Source: Flavobacteriales bacterium (GTDB lineage Bacteria; Bacteroidota; Bacteroidia; Flavobacteriales_F; PHOS-HE28). Taken from it: a stretch of 64,000 nucleotides of DNA. Within the stretch, counting starts at the first letter, position 1, and each line of letters begins with the position of its first letter. Position numbers and translations under genes: made by a program. The notes under the pieces were generated by a model. That model searched no databases, was not told the origin of the DNA, and was given only the letters and a program-made list of their open reading frames with translations. Shown here one piece after another: positions 17,542-26,012 of this stretch. Location: contig JADJWA010000001.1 in the NCBI GenBank assembly GCA_016716605.1, forward strand, positions 124,001 to 188,000, read 5' to 3'.

Positions 17542-20259
17542 ATGCAACTAGGACCCTCGAAACTCATCGCCATCCGCTCGGGCAGCTACGATTATGCTGA
17601 GATCGAGTTGGGCACCTCGCTCCAATTGGTCGGCCCCAACAACGCGGGCAAGACCACGTTGATCAACACCCTGCAATTCCTCTATCTCGACAACCGGAAC
17701 CAGATGGTCTTCGGAGATCACGACGTGGAGGCCACGCGCGAGTACTATTTCCCTGACCACTACAGCTACCTGCTGTTCGAGTGCAACGGTCCGCGTGGCA
17801 CCTACATGCTGGGATGGCGCGGTGCAAGCAAGGCCAGCAGCGGCGACCCCGTTCGCTTCACATACGACGGCGGCTACGACGTCGCTGACTACCTCACCGA
17901 GGATGGCCGCGTGGCCGAGCCGAAGCATGTGCTCAGCCGCCTTGCCGGCAAGCAGTACCGCGAACTCAAAGAGCCGCAGCTTCACCGTGAAGCCCTCCTC
18001 GTGGCCACCAAGGGCGAGAGCAATGGCCTGGGCATCGTGCAGCTCACCGAGGTGGAGCGCTACGCCCACTTCAAGGAAGTGCTCAAGAACCTGCTCAGCC
18101 TGCGCAGCATCGACCAGCACGAGATGAAGCGCAGCCTGTTGATGCTCGCCAGCCTGCCGCCCAGCAAGCCCGCGCTGGAAGCCAACAAGCTGATGACCGA
18201 GGAATTCGAGCGCATCCGCGACCGCCGCTTGAAGCTGAACACGCTGAAAGCCGAGCAGGAGAAGCTGCGCACCTACATCCAGCGCAGCGAGGTGCGTGCC
18301 GACCTCGAAGGCCGCCTGGCCGTGGTGCACGCCGACCTGATGGAGAAGCGTCGCAAGGCGCACGACCACAACAAGCACGTGAAGGAGGCCATCGTGGCCA
18401 AGACCGAATTGCTCGAGCGCGAGAAGGAAGGCATGGCTGCCGGCCTGCAGAACCTCGACGACCGGATCGCGGAGCTCGCCGGCATGAAGGGCCGTGTGGA
18501 TGGCGATCTCGCGCGGTTGACGCATTTGGGCAAAGGGCTCGATGATTTCAGCGAACCGCTCGAGCGCGAGGCCCTCGCCAACGCGAAAGAGCGGCTCGCC
18601 TCACTGGACCGCAGCTTGGGCAATGCCCAGAGCGCCGACCGTGCCCGCACCGAGCGCGCGCTCCACGAAGCGAAATCGCGCGTGGCCAGCACCGAGAAGG
18701 CCATCGCCGGATTCGATCGCGCGCTGATCACCACCCTGCGGGCGAGCATCGATGAGCAGAGCCTGCACGATGCCTCGCGCCTCTTCAACATCGAACTGCT
18801 AAGGCTCCCGGTGGAAAAGGGCGGCGTGGAGGTGAAGAAGAAGAAGCAACTGGAGGCGATGCTGAAAGCGCTCGCTGCCAACATCACCGATGGGAAGTAC
18901 AGCGACGAGGTGATGAGCCTGCCGCTGCCCGACAACAGCCACGCATGGAAGGACCTCGTGGATGTGAAGGCGCTTAAGAAATCGCTCACAGACCAGAAGC
19001 ACGAGCTCGAGCGCTTATCGCAATTGATGGCCGCCATCGAGAACCGCGACAAGCTGGTGGCTGAACGCGATGCTGCGCAGAAGGACGTTGACCGGATCGC
19101 CGATGGCCTGGGCCGCTGGGAGCGCTTGCTGGAAGAACGGAAGGACGAACCGAAGCTGAAGAAGCGCCTGTCCGAGCTCAACAAGGAGAAGGTCGCGCAG
19201 GAATCGCAGCGCGTGGAAGCCCGCCAAAAGCTCGATGAGCTGAGCGTGAAGCTCTATGAGCAACGCAACGCCCTGAACAAAGAGGACGAGCGCTTCAATC
19301 GCCTGCTCCGCCTGCTGGAGCAATGCGCGCCGCCACCAGATGCTGAGGCCAAACCCACCGCGCCTATCAGCGTGCCCAACGATGCCGAGGACGCCATCGC
19401 GCTCTACATAAAGCTCACCGGCGAGCACAAGGACCTGAGCCGTGAGATGGATGGCCTTCGCGCCAAGATCGAGAACGTTTTCCGCGGCGACATCATCGGC
19501 GCCACCGAGTCCGACACCGTGCGCCTGATGCGCGAGCAGCTCGATGGTCTTCCCGCTTTCGAGGAAGCGCTGCGCAAGGATTGGGACAACTACCTGCATT
19601 TGCTGCGCGCCAGCTTCGCCAATGTGCTCAATGGGCTGCACGACATCAAGCAGGCTGCCGAGCAGCTCAACCGCCGCTTCAGCACCGTGAGCGTATCGAA
19701 CCTCGAGAGCCTGCGCATGGAGGTGATCGAGCAGAGCGACCTGGTGAACCCGCTGCGCGAACTGGCCGAGACCGACCATACCGGCCTCTTCGATGACAGC
19801 AAGAAGCTCGATGCCGCCTACGCCAGCTTCCGCAACCGCCTCAGCGAGCGCATCACCCTGCATTACGGCGACCTCTTCACCCTGCGCTTCGGCGTGGCCA
19901 TCAAGGGCGGCCGTGTGCACCACTACGACAACCTGCAGGTGGAATCGCACGGCACCGCGATCACCATCAAGGTCCTTTTCAACCTGCTCGTGCTGCGCAG
20001 CATGCTGAAGGAGGATGCCATCACCCTCCAGCCCCTGAGCCGCGTGCCCTTCTTCCTCGATGAGGTGCACTCACTCGATGCCGTGAACCGCAAGGCCGTG
20101 CTCACCATGGCGCGCGACCTCGGCTTCATGGCCATTACCGCCGCACCCGAGCCCGTGAGCGAGGTGGATGCCCTCTACTTCCTGCGCCCGCAGAACGGCC
20201 GCTTGGTGGTGCGCAACGAGCTGCGCGTGGGCGTGAAGTTCGATGAGGTGGAGGCCTAG
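17542..20259 (+). CDS. MksB/JetC-like SMC ATPase
   Basis: 905 aa SMC-family ATPase expected to form a DNA-handling ring with the two upstream proteins. Start ATG 17542 (MQLGPSKLIAIRSGSYDY). Walker A is GPNNAGKTT in the first 50 residues. Then come an upper head part, long coiled coils (about residues 200-330 and 430-640, with frequent Glu/Lys/Arg/Leu heptads) around a hinge-like middle near 395-470, and a C-terminal head with a signature-like ESHGTAITIKVL and Walker B PFFLDEVHSLD. Shorter than canonical SMC (about 1,100-1,200). A GTG start at 17419 would add 41 unconserved residues. The gap from the previous gene is 142 bp. A terminator follows. No JetD/MksG nuclease gene lies next to it. Confidence 0.8.
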   Translation: MQLGPSKLIAIRSGSYDYAEIELGTSLQLVGPNNAGKTTLINTLQFLYLDNRNQMVFGDHDVEATREYYFPDHYSYLLFECNGPRGTYMLGWRGASKASSGDPVRFTYDGGYDVADYLTEDGRVAEPKHVLSRLAGKQYRELKEPQLHREALLVATKGESNGLGIVQLTEVERYAHFKEVLKNLLSLRSIDQHEMKRSLLMLASLPPSKPALEANKLMTEEFERIRDRRLKLNTLKAEQEKLRTYIQRSEVRADLEGRLAVVHADLMEKRRKAHDHNKHVKEAIVAKTELLEREKEGMAAGLQNLDDRIAELAGMKGRVDGDLARLTHLGKGLDDFSEPLEREALANAKERLASLDRSLGNAQSADRARTERALHEAKSRVASTEKAIAGFDRALITTLRASIDEQSLHDASRLFNIELLRLPVEKGGVEVKKKKQLEAMLKALAANITDGKYSDEVMSLPLPDNSHAWKDLVDVKALKKSLTDQKHELERLSQLMAAIENRDKLVAERDAAQKDVDRIADGLGRWERLLEERKDEPKLKKRLSELNKEKVAQESQRVEARQKLDELSVKLYEQRNALNKEDERFNRLLRLLEQCAPPPDAEAKPTAPISVPNDAEDAIALYIKLTGEHKDLSREMDGLRAKIENVFRGDIIGATESDTVRLMREQLDGLPAFEEALRKDWDNYLHLLRASFANVLNGLHDIKQAAEQLNRRFSTVSVSNLESLRMEVIEQSDLVNPLRELAETDHTGLFDDSKKLDAAYASFRNRLSERITLHYGDLFTLRFGVAIKGGRVHHYDNLQVESHGTAITIKVLFNLLVLRSMLKEDAITLQPLSRVPFFLDEVHSLDAVNRKAVLTMARDLGFMAITAAPEPVSEVDALYFLRPQNGRLVVRNELRVGVKFDEVEA

Positions 20260-20283
20260 TACTACGTGTTCATTCGTTCCCCA

Positions 20284-20311
20284 AAGGACCCGCTCATCGC
20301 AGCGGGTCCTT
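20284..20311 (+). terminator. Terminator after the mksFEB operon
   Basis: AAGGACCCGCT (20284-20294) pairs perfectly with AGCGGGTCCTT (20301-20311), six-base loop, 24 bp after the SMC stop. It closes the three-gene operon. Confidence 0.8.
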
Positions 20312-20494
20312 GCATTAAGCACCAATCACACATATCAGGCAGCGGGGCCAGGCGTACGTGATTCGACGCTCTGTTCGCTAATAGCGGGTTCATGAACAGT
20401 AGAGTGCTCGCTGCCCACAAGAACAGCTCTCAACACTTCCTTCATTGGAACTATTCGGGGGTTCGGAGTTGGTTATTGATAATTCATCGATGAA

Positions 20495-20531
20495 AACGCT
20501 TGACACGGCTATTCGACCTCACCTAGTTTCG
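20495..20531 (+). promoter_or_regulatory. Promoter of cargo protein 1 (AACGCTTGACA box)
   Basis: AACGCTTGACA (20495-20505), 18 bp, then TAGTTTCG (20524-20531). The same 11-base upstream box with a 17-bp spacer and TAGCTTGG lies in front of cargo protein 3, so the two are probably expressed together. Confidence 0.62.
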
Positions 20532-20654
20532 CTTCGCTCTGAACCAATCCGCGCCCGTTGAACGGGCGTGAATCATCGCCAAGCGAGACTGCAAGCTCCA
20601 TTGGCACCAGCCTGACCGGAATACGGACTTGGACCATACTCAAGCCCTATTCCC

Positions 20655-23600
20655 ATGGCGTACTTCAACTCCCTTCGTTTCGCTTCACTGCCGTTCGCTA
20701 CATGGCGCTCCGCGGTGATGGCTTTGGCCTGGCTCGCGAGCACCCAAAGCGCACAAGCCCAGGTAGCCACCATGTACACCTTCAGCCAAGCGGGAGGCAG
20801 TTGGACGGCCATCTCCGGCGGCACCGCCCTGTGGACCACCACGTTCGATGATGTGGTCTCCGGAGCGCAGACGATCCCGGCCTTCACGTTCAACGGCACG
20901 ACCTATACCCAGATGTATGTTTCCAGCAATGGCTACATCACGTTCGGGTCTGCGCCAGCGACCACCAACTACACCCCGATCAGCAACGCCGCGACCTATC
21001 AACGCTGCGTTTCGGCCTTTGGCGCCGATTTGGTGAACGCTTCGGGCGGCACGCGCGATGTTCGCTGGCAGGTGGTGGGTGACGAGGTGGTTGTGCAATG
21101 GCGGGGATTACGGCGCTACTCTTTTTTCGGCTTGGGCGAGTCTTTCTCGTTCCAGATCCGATTGAATACCGTTTCCGGGGTCATACGGAATGTCTATGGG
21201 CCTTTCGCGAGCGGCCCCGCGAACAGCACGGCGCAGCAGCCACAGGTCGGGTTGCGCGGTCCGAGCAACACCTTCGCCACGAATGTGAACAACCGTCGGG
21301 TCGGCACCGGTTCAGAGAATTGGGGCACGAGCCTGTCGGGCACTGCGAACAACAATACGTTACGATTCACCAGCGGCAGCCCGGCGAAATCGTGGACGAG
21401 CGGGCTGACCTATACCTGGTCGCCGATCACCTGCAATCAACCGAGCGCCACGGCAAGCGTGGTGGCCGATTGCGCCTCCAACACCTACACCATCCAGGTC
21501 ATTGTCTCCGGCGTGGGCGACGCCCCCAGCATCACAATCCAGTCGCCCACGGGTACCAACGTCCACTCCAACGTCGGCGCAGGCACCTATTCCATTGGGC
21601 CGATTGCCTTCGGCACCGCACGCACGGTCACGGTGGTGCATAACGGAAACACCCTGTGCAACCTGAGCCTGGGCAGCTTCAACTACACCAACGCCGCTGG
21701 CGTGTGCCACGGCGCTGCCGTGTTCCCGATCGCTGACAATGGCTGCGGTGCGAACAACTACACCAACGTGCCACTGTGCGTGAGCAGCACCGGCACCTCG
21801 CTGGGCTCGGATGTATTCGTGCAAAGCGTGGATCTCATCGCCAGCCACACCTGGGGCAGCGACCTTCGCTTCTACCTGAGGGCTCCGGACAATACCGAAG
21901 TGGGTCTGGTGACCGCCGGATACGGCGGCAATGGGACACAATTCGGCAACGCAGCGGCTTGTCCTGGCGGCCTCTTCACCTTCCAGCAAGGAGGAGCAGC
22001 GCTCAGCGGCGTTGCGGGCGCCAGCACCAATGTGGGCACCTGGCAGCCTGATCAATCGCTCAACCTATTCCACAATGGCAGCGACCCGAATGGCGGATGG
22101 ACGCTTCGGGCCTGCGATGCCGTGGGCGCCGATGTTGGGGCCGTGCGCTTCGCTCGCGTGAACCTCTGCACGCCACCCGCAGCCTCCTTCACCCCGGTTG
22201 ACAACTGCGGCGCGAACCAGTTCAGCGTCCAGGTGGACGTGACCAGCTACGGTGGCGGCTCCACGGCCAATCTCAACTATTCGGTGGACGGATCGCCTTT
22301 CAACCTGAGCAACCTGCCATTGGGCATCACCACCATCGGGCCCTTCCCGAGCACCGCTGAGGTGAGCTGCACCCTCACGCACAACATCAGCAACTGCGGC
22401 AGCGCGGAGGCCACGCTGTACTCGAACTGCCCGATCACCATCACCTGCGGCAACACGATCACTCTCTCGCACTGCTATCGGAACAACGATCCGCGCACCT
22501 TCCACTTCATCGCCAGCAATCCCTGGGAGACCGTCACCCTGAGCTTCGTGAGCGGCACAATGGACGCGAACGACGTGATCCGGGGCTACAGCGGCAGTGA
22601 TAATTCCGGCCTTTCGATCACCGGCCTCACCGGCAGCTTCGCGAACCTCGGATCACCGCAGGTCACCGGCTCGTCAGCTGGAGATGAGCTCTTCCTGGAG
22701 ATCGACAGTGACGGCAGCAATAGCTGCGCCACCGGAGAGCAGAGCAGCTGGCTGTTCGAGGCGGAATGCACGGCCGGCTGCGTTGATCCGGATGCGGGCA
22801 TCACGGTGAACACGAACTGCGCGGCCTACGACTTCACCATTGATGTGGAGGTGCTCTATGCCGGCAGTGCTGCGACCACCACTCTGCGATACAGCGTGAA
22901 TGGCGGCGCCCCCACCGACGTGCCGGGCTTGGTGGAGACCGATGTGGAGACCATCGGGCCCTTCGCCATCGGCGATGCCGTGAATGTCCGGCTGCTCCAC
23001 GAGACCGATGGAGCCTGCGATCGGAACTTCGGAAACTTCACGGACAGCGGCACCTGCCCCAACGCAGAGAACTGCGTGAACGCCTTGAACCTGGGTACGC
23101 AGATCAGCCCTTTGCCCGGCACCACGGTGGGCCGCGTGAATGACTTCAGCGCGGCCTGTGGCACGGCATCCGCCAACACCGCTGCCGATGCCTTTTACTT
23201 CATCGATGTCCCGAATGGCCAGCAGCTGCGCATCCGCCAGCAAGTGAACAACTATAACTCACAGCACTATGTGCGTTACGGAGGCGCTTGCCCCGGCTCC
23301 ACAGTGATCGCCTGCGTCAACGACGATGCCGGCGAGGTGGGCTGGGTGGAATGGATCAACACCACCGGCAGCACGCAACGCGCATGGTGGATCCAGGATG
23401 GATTCGGCACCGGTGTGGGCACCTTCACCCTCGAATGGCAGCTGCTCACTTGCCCGATACCCACAGCACTCGCGGCTACCGGTGTCATCAACACCCAGGC
23501 CTTCGCGAACTTCTCAGCACCTGCCGGCAACTACATCGTGGAGTGGGGCCCTGCGGCCACCTTCACCACGCCGGGCAACGGCCTCATCGCCGGGCCCAAT

Positions 23601-25931
23601 GGCAACATCGTACTCACCAGCGCTTCGCCCACGCTCATCACAGGCCTGAGCGCGAACACGCAATACCGCTATTTCGTGCGGCAGGATTGCGGCGGCACCT
23701 ACAGCCCCAACAGCTCCGCTATCCTGTTCACCACTACCAATGCACCCACCAACGTGGTGAACGGCAGCTGCGGAAACAATGTGGCCATCGCTGACAATGG
23801 CTGCGCTACCAACAACAACATGCTCGCCTCCATTGCGATCAGCGGGCAGCCCAATGCGCTAGGCACCAACGTGGGTCTGAGCAGCGTAGAGATCATCCTT
23901 ACCCACACCTACAGGTCCGACCTGCAGATGCGCCTGATCAGCCCCGCCGGCCAAGAGCTTCTCCTGGTGAACCAGCGCGGAGGAAGCGGAGACAATTTCG
24001 GGAATAACAGCAACTGCCCTACCGCGGTTTTCCGGCTCATAACCGGCGGCGCCGCGCTAACAACCATTCCTGGCACCACCGCCAACGTCACGGGCAACTA
24101 CTCACCTGAAGTGTCGCTCACGGGCTTCAACACCGACGATCCGAACGGCAACTGGATCTTCAAGGTCTGCGATAATGCAGGCATCGATATCGGTGCGCTG
24201 AGGCATATCCGCTTGAACTTCCTACCCATCGATTGCCTTGGCGCGCTCAACGGCCCTGCCATGCCCGGCACCGGCTGCAATGATGGCAACCCTTGCACAA
24301 CAGGCGATACGTGGAACGCGAGCTGCAGCTGCGTGGGCACCCCCTTGTCCGATAGCGATGGTGATGGCGTATGCGACCTGATCGACAACTGCGTGAGCAC
24401 CCCTAACGCAGGTCAGGCCGATGGCGATGGCGACAGCGTAGGCGATGCCTGCGACACTTGTCCCACCTTGGCCAATGGCAACCCGGGCGATGCTTGCGAT
24501 GACGGCAACCCCCAAACCGTCCTCGATGTGATCGGTGCTGGCCCTGCGTGCGGCTGTACCGGCGTGCCCTGCACCACCGACCTTGACTTCGTGTACCAGG
24601 CCGATGGCATTGATGCGCTCACCTTCGCCCTGTACGAGCAAGGCACGAACATCCTCGTGCAAAGCGGCGGTGGGCCGATCATCGGCAACGGCTCCGAGGC
24701 CACCTGCCTGCCCGACGGCTGCTTCTACCTGGTGGTCACCGACGGCGGCGGCGACGGCATCGTGGGCGGCGGTTACCTGCTGAAGATCAACAGCAGCGTG
24801 CGCCTGATCGATAACCTCAACGGAACCTTCGGCGAAGGCGGATTCACCAGCGGAAGCACCAGCCAGATCGCTGCCAACGAAGGCTTCTGCCTGCCCGTGG
24901 GCACCGACCGCCTGATCTACACCAGCTGCGACAAGCGCGATTGGAAGATCAGCCCCTGCGGCGGTGAATACGTAGTGGCCAATGGGAATCAGGACGTGAG
25001 CGATGAGTACGGGGTGAACAACGCGAACAGCGGCTACCAGATGTGGTGGTACGCGCCCAATGGCGGCTATAGCTTCAAGCGATTCCAGAGCCACAACACC
25101 ACCAATGGCCTACCGGCCAGTGCTACCCGCGCGGCCCACTTCCTGCTCAACGGCTGGGCTGGCAACCAACTGGTTGAAGGCGGCTTCTACAACGTGAAGG
25201 TGCGCGGCCGCATCAATGGCAACTACAACAACTGGGGCCCCGCCTGCCGCCTGGTGGTGAACAGCACGGAAGCCCAGTGCCCACGCACCAAGCTCATGGA
25301 CCTGCCAGGAAGCCAATTCCTGAGCTGCGGACAGATGCGCAATGTGGGCGTGAACGAGCGCGTGCATGCCCGCCCCGTGCGCCGCATGAACGCCAACTGC
25401 AACTGGCAGAACGCGAACCGCTACCAGTTCCGCTTCCGCATCCCGGCTGAGTTCGTCACCATTGTGAAGACCAGCCCGGTCGGGCAGTACTGGGTGAACA
25501 CCGCAGGCCTGCAGTGCAACAAGACCTACGAGGTGGATGTGCGCGCCAGCTTCGACAACGGCAGTACCTGGTGCCATGCCAGCGACCCCTACGGCGACAT
25601 CTGCATGCTCACCACCAACTGCGCCTTCGGCATGGCTGAAGAGGGCGGCAGCACCACGGCGAGCGAGGCCCGCGTGGCGATGTACCCGAACCCGAACCGC
25701 GGCGACCAGCTCTTTGTGAGCATGAGCAGCGTGGAGGAGGGCGTGGAGAGCATCAACGTGGACATCTACGACGCCTTCGGCAAGCGCGTGGCCCAGCGCA
25801 CGCTTGCTGTCAGCGACGGGTTCATCAACATCGTGCTCGACCTGAATGGCAAGCTGGCCGCAGGCCTGTACTTGGTGAACATCACTGCAGGGGATGCCAT
25901 ATCCACGGTACGACTGGTGATCGAGCCATAG
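20655..25931 (+). CDS. Type IX-secreted multidomain surface protein (cargo 1)
   Basis: 1758 aa. A signal peptide ends near STQSAQAQ. Two proprotein-convertase P-like beta domains are at about 350-505 and 1036-1189 (each with SDLRFYL or SDLQMRL and the DPNG-W pattern). Between them lie a region resembling pre-peptidase/CUB-like modules (about 800-935) and a fibronectin type III domain (about 937-1027). A thrombospondin type 3 calcium-binding repeat (SDGDGVCDLIDNC) is near 1233-1275. From about 1303 to the end is a module shared with the two cargos downstream. The last ~88 residues are a type IX sorting domain (MYPNPN, DIYDAFGKRVAQR, LYLVNITAG). Exported by the Sec and type IX pathways to the surface or medium. 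No enzymatic site was seen; adhesion or matrix is likely. Confidence 0.88.
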   Translation: MAYFNSLRFASLPFATWRSAVMALAWLASTQSAQAQVATMYTFSQAGGSWTAISGGTALWTTTFDDVVSGAQTIPAFTFNGTTYTQMYVSSNGYITFGSAPATTNYTPISNAATYQRCVSAFGADLVNASGGTRDVRWQVVGDEVVVQWRGLRRYSFFGLGESFSFQIRLNTVSGVIRNVYGPFASGPANSTAQQPQVGLRGPSNTFATNVNNRRVGTGSENWGTSLSGTANNNTLRFTSGSPAKSWTSGLTYTWSPITCNQPSATASVVADCASNTYTIQVIVSGVGDAPSITIQSPTGTNVHSNVGAGTYSIGPIAFGTARTVTVVHNGNTLCNLSLGSFNYTNAAGVCHGAAVFPIADNGCGANNYTNVPLCVSSTGTSLGSDVFVQSVDLIASHTWGSDLRFYLRAPDNTEVGLVTAGYGGNGTQFGNAAACPGGLFTFQQGGAALSGVAGASTNVGTWQPDQSLNLFHNGSDPNGGWTLRACDAVGADVGAVRFARVNLCTPPAASFTPVDNCGANQFSVQVDVTSYGGGSTANLNYSVDGSPFNLSNLPLGITTIGPFPSTAEVSCTLTHNISNCGSAEATLYSNCPITITCGNTITLSHCYRNNDPRTFHFIASNPWETVTLSFVSGTMDANDVIRGYSGSDNSGLSITGLTGSFANLGSPQVTGSSAGDELFLEIDSDGSNSCATGEQSSWLFEAECTAGCVDPDAGITVNTNCAAYDFTIDVEVLYAGSAATTTLRYSVNGGAPTDVPGLVETDVETIGPFAIGDAVNVRLLHETDGACDRNFGNFTDSGTCPNAENCVNALNLGTQISPLPGTTVGRVNDFSAACGTASANTAADAFYFIDVPNGQQLRIRQQVNNYNSQHYVRYGGACPGSTVIACVNDDAGEVGWVEWINTTGSTQRAWWIQDGFGTGVGTFTLEWQLLTCPIPTALAATGVINTQAFANFSAPAGNYIVEWGPAATFTTPGNGLIAGPNGNIVLTSASPTLITGLSANTQYRYFVRQDCGGTYSPNSSAILFTTTNAPTNVVNGSCGNNVAIADNGCATNNNMLASIAISGQPNALGTNVGLSSVEIILTHTYRSDLQMRLISPAGQELLLVNQRGGSGDNFGNNSNCPTAVFRLITGGAALTTIPGTTANVTGNYSPEVSLTGFNTDDPNGNWIFKVCDNAGIDIGALRHIRLNFLPIDCLGALNGPAMPGTGCNDGNPCTTGDTWNASCSCVGTPLSDSDGDGVCDLIDNCVSTPNAGQADGDGDSVGDACDTCPTLANGNPGDACDDGNPQTVLDVIGAGPACGCTGVPCTTDLDFVYQADGIDALTFALYEQGTNILVQSGGGPIIGNGSEATCLPDGCFYLVVTDGGGDGIVGGGYLLKINSSVRLIDNLNGTFGEGGFTSGSTSQIAANEGFCLPVGTDRLIYTSCDKRDWKISPCGGEYVVANGNQDVSDEYGVNNANSGYQMWWYAPNGGYSFKRFQSHNTTNGLPASATRAAHFLLNGWAGNQLVEGGFYNVKVRGRINGNYNNWGPACRLVVNSTEAQCPRTKLMDLPGSQFLSCGQMRNVGVNERVHARPVRRMNANCNWQNANRYQFRFRIPAEFVTIVKTSPVGQYWVNTAGLQCNKTYEVDVRASFDNGSTWCHASDPYGDICMLTTNCAFGMAEEGGSTTASEARVAMYPNPNRGDQLFVSMSSVEEGVESINVDIYDAFGKRVAQRTLAVSDGFINIVLDLNGKLAAGLYLVNITAGDAISTVRLVIEP

Positions 25932-25950
25932 GATCGGAAGCAATCGACAA

Positions 25951-25980
25951 GCGAAGGGCGTCCATATGGGCGCTCTTCGC
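25951..25980 (+). terminator. Terminator after cargo 1
   Basis: GCGAAGGGCGTCC (25951-25963) pairs with GGGCGCTCTTCGC (25968-25980) with two G-T pairs and loop ATAT; 20 bp after the stop. Confidence 0.7.
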
Positions 25981-26012
25981 ATTTCAACCGATCGGATCCC
26001 GAACTTTGAGCG

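Larger units (their letters stand above)
20260..20654. other. Intergenic region before cargo protein 1
   Basis: 395 bp without a gene. It holds the terminator at 20284-20311, a promoter-like stretch at 20495-20531, and an 8-bp inverted repeat CGCCCGTT/AACGGGCG (20552-20568) within the predicted leader of about 120 nt. Nothing else was recognised. Confidence 0.6.

Noticed and set aside
20260..20654. A JetD/MksG nuclease gene after the SMC gene
   Set aside because: The stretch contains a terminator and a promoter, with no protein-like frame; the next gene is a secreted type IX cargo.
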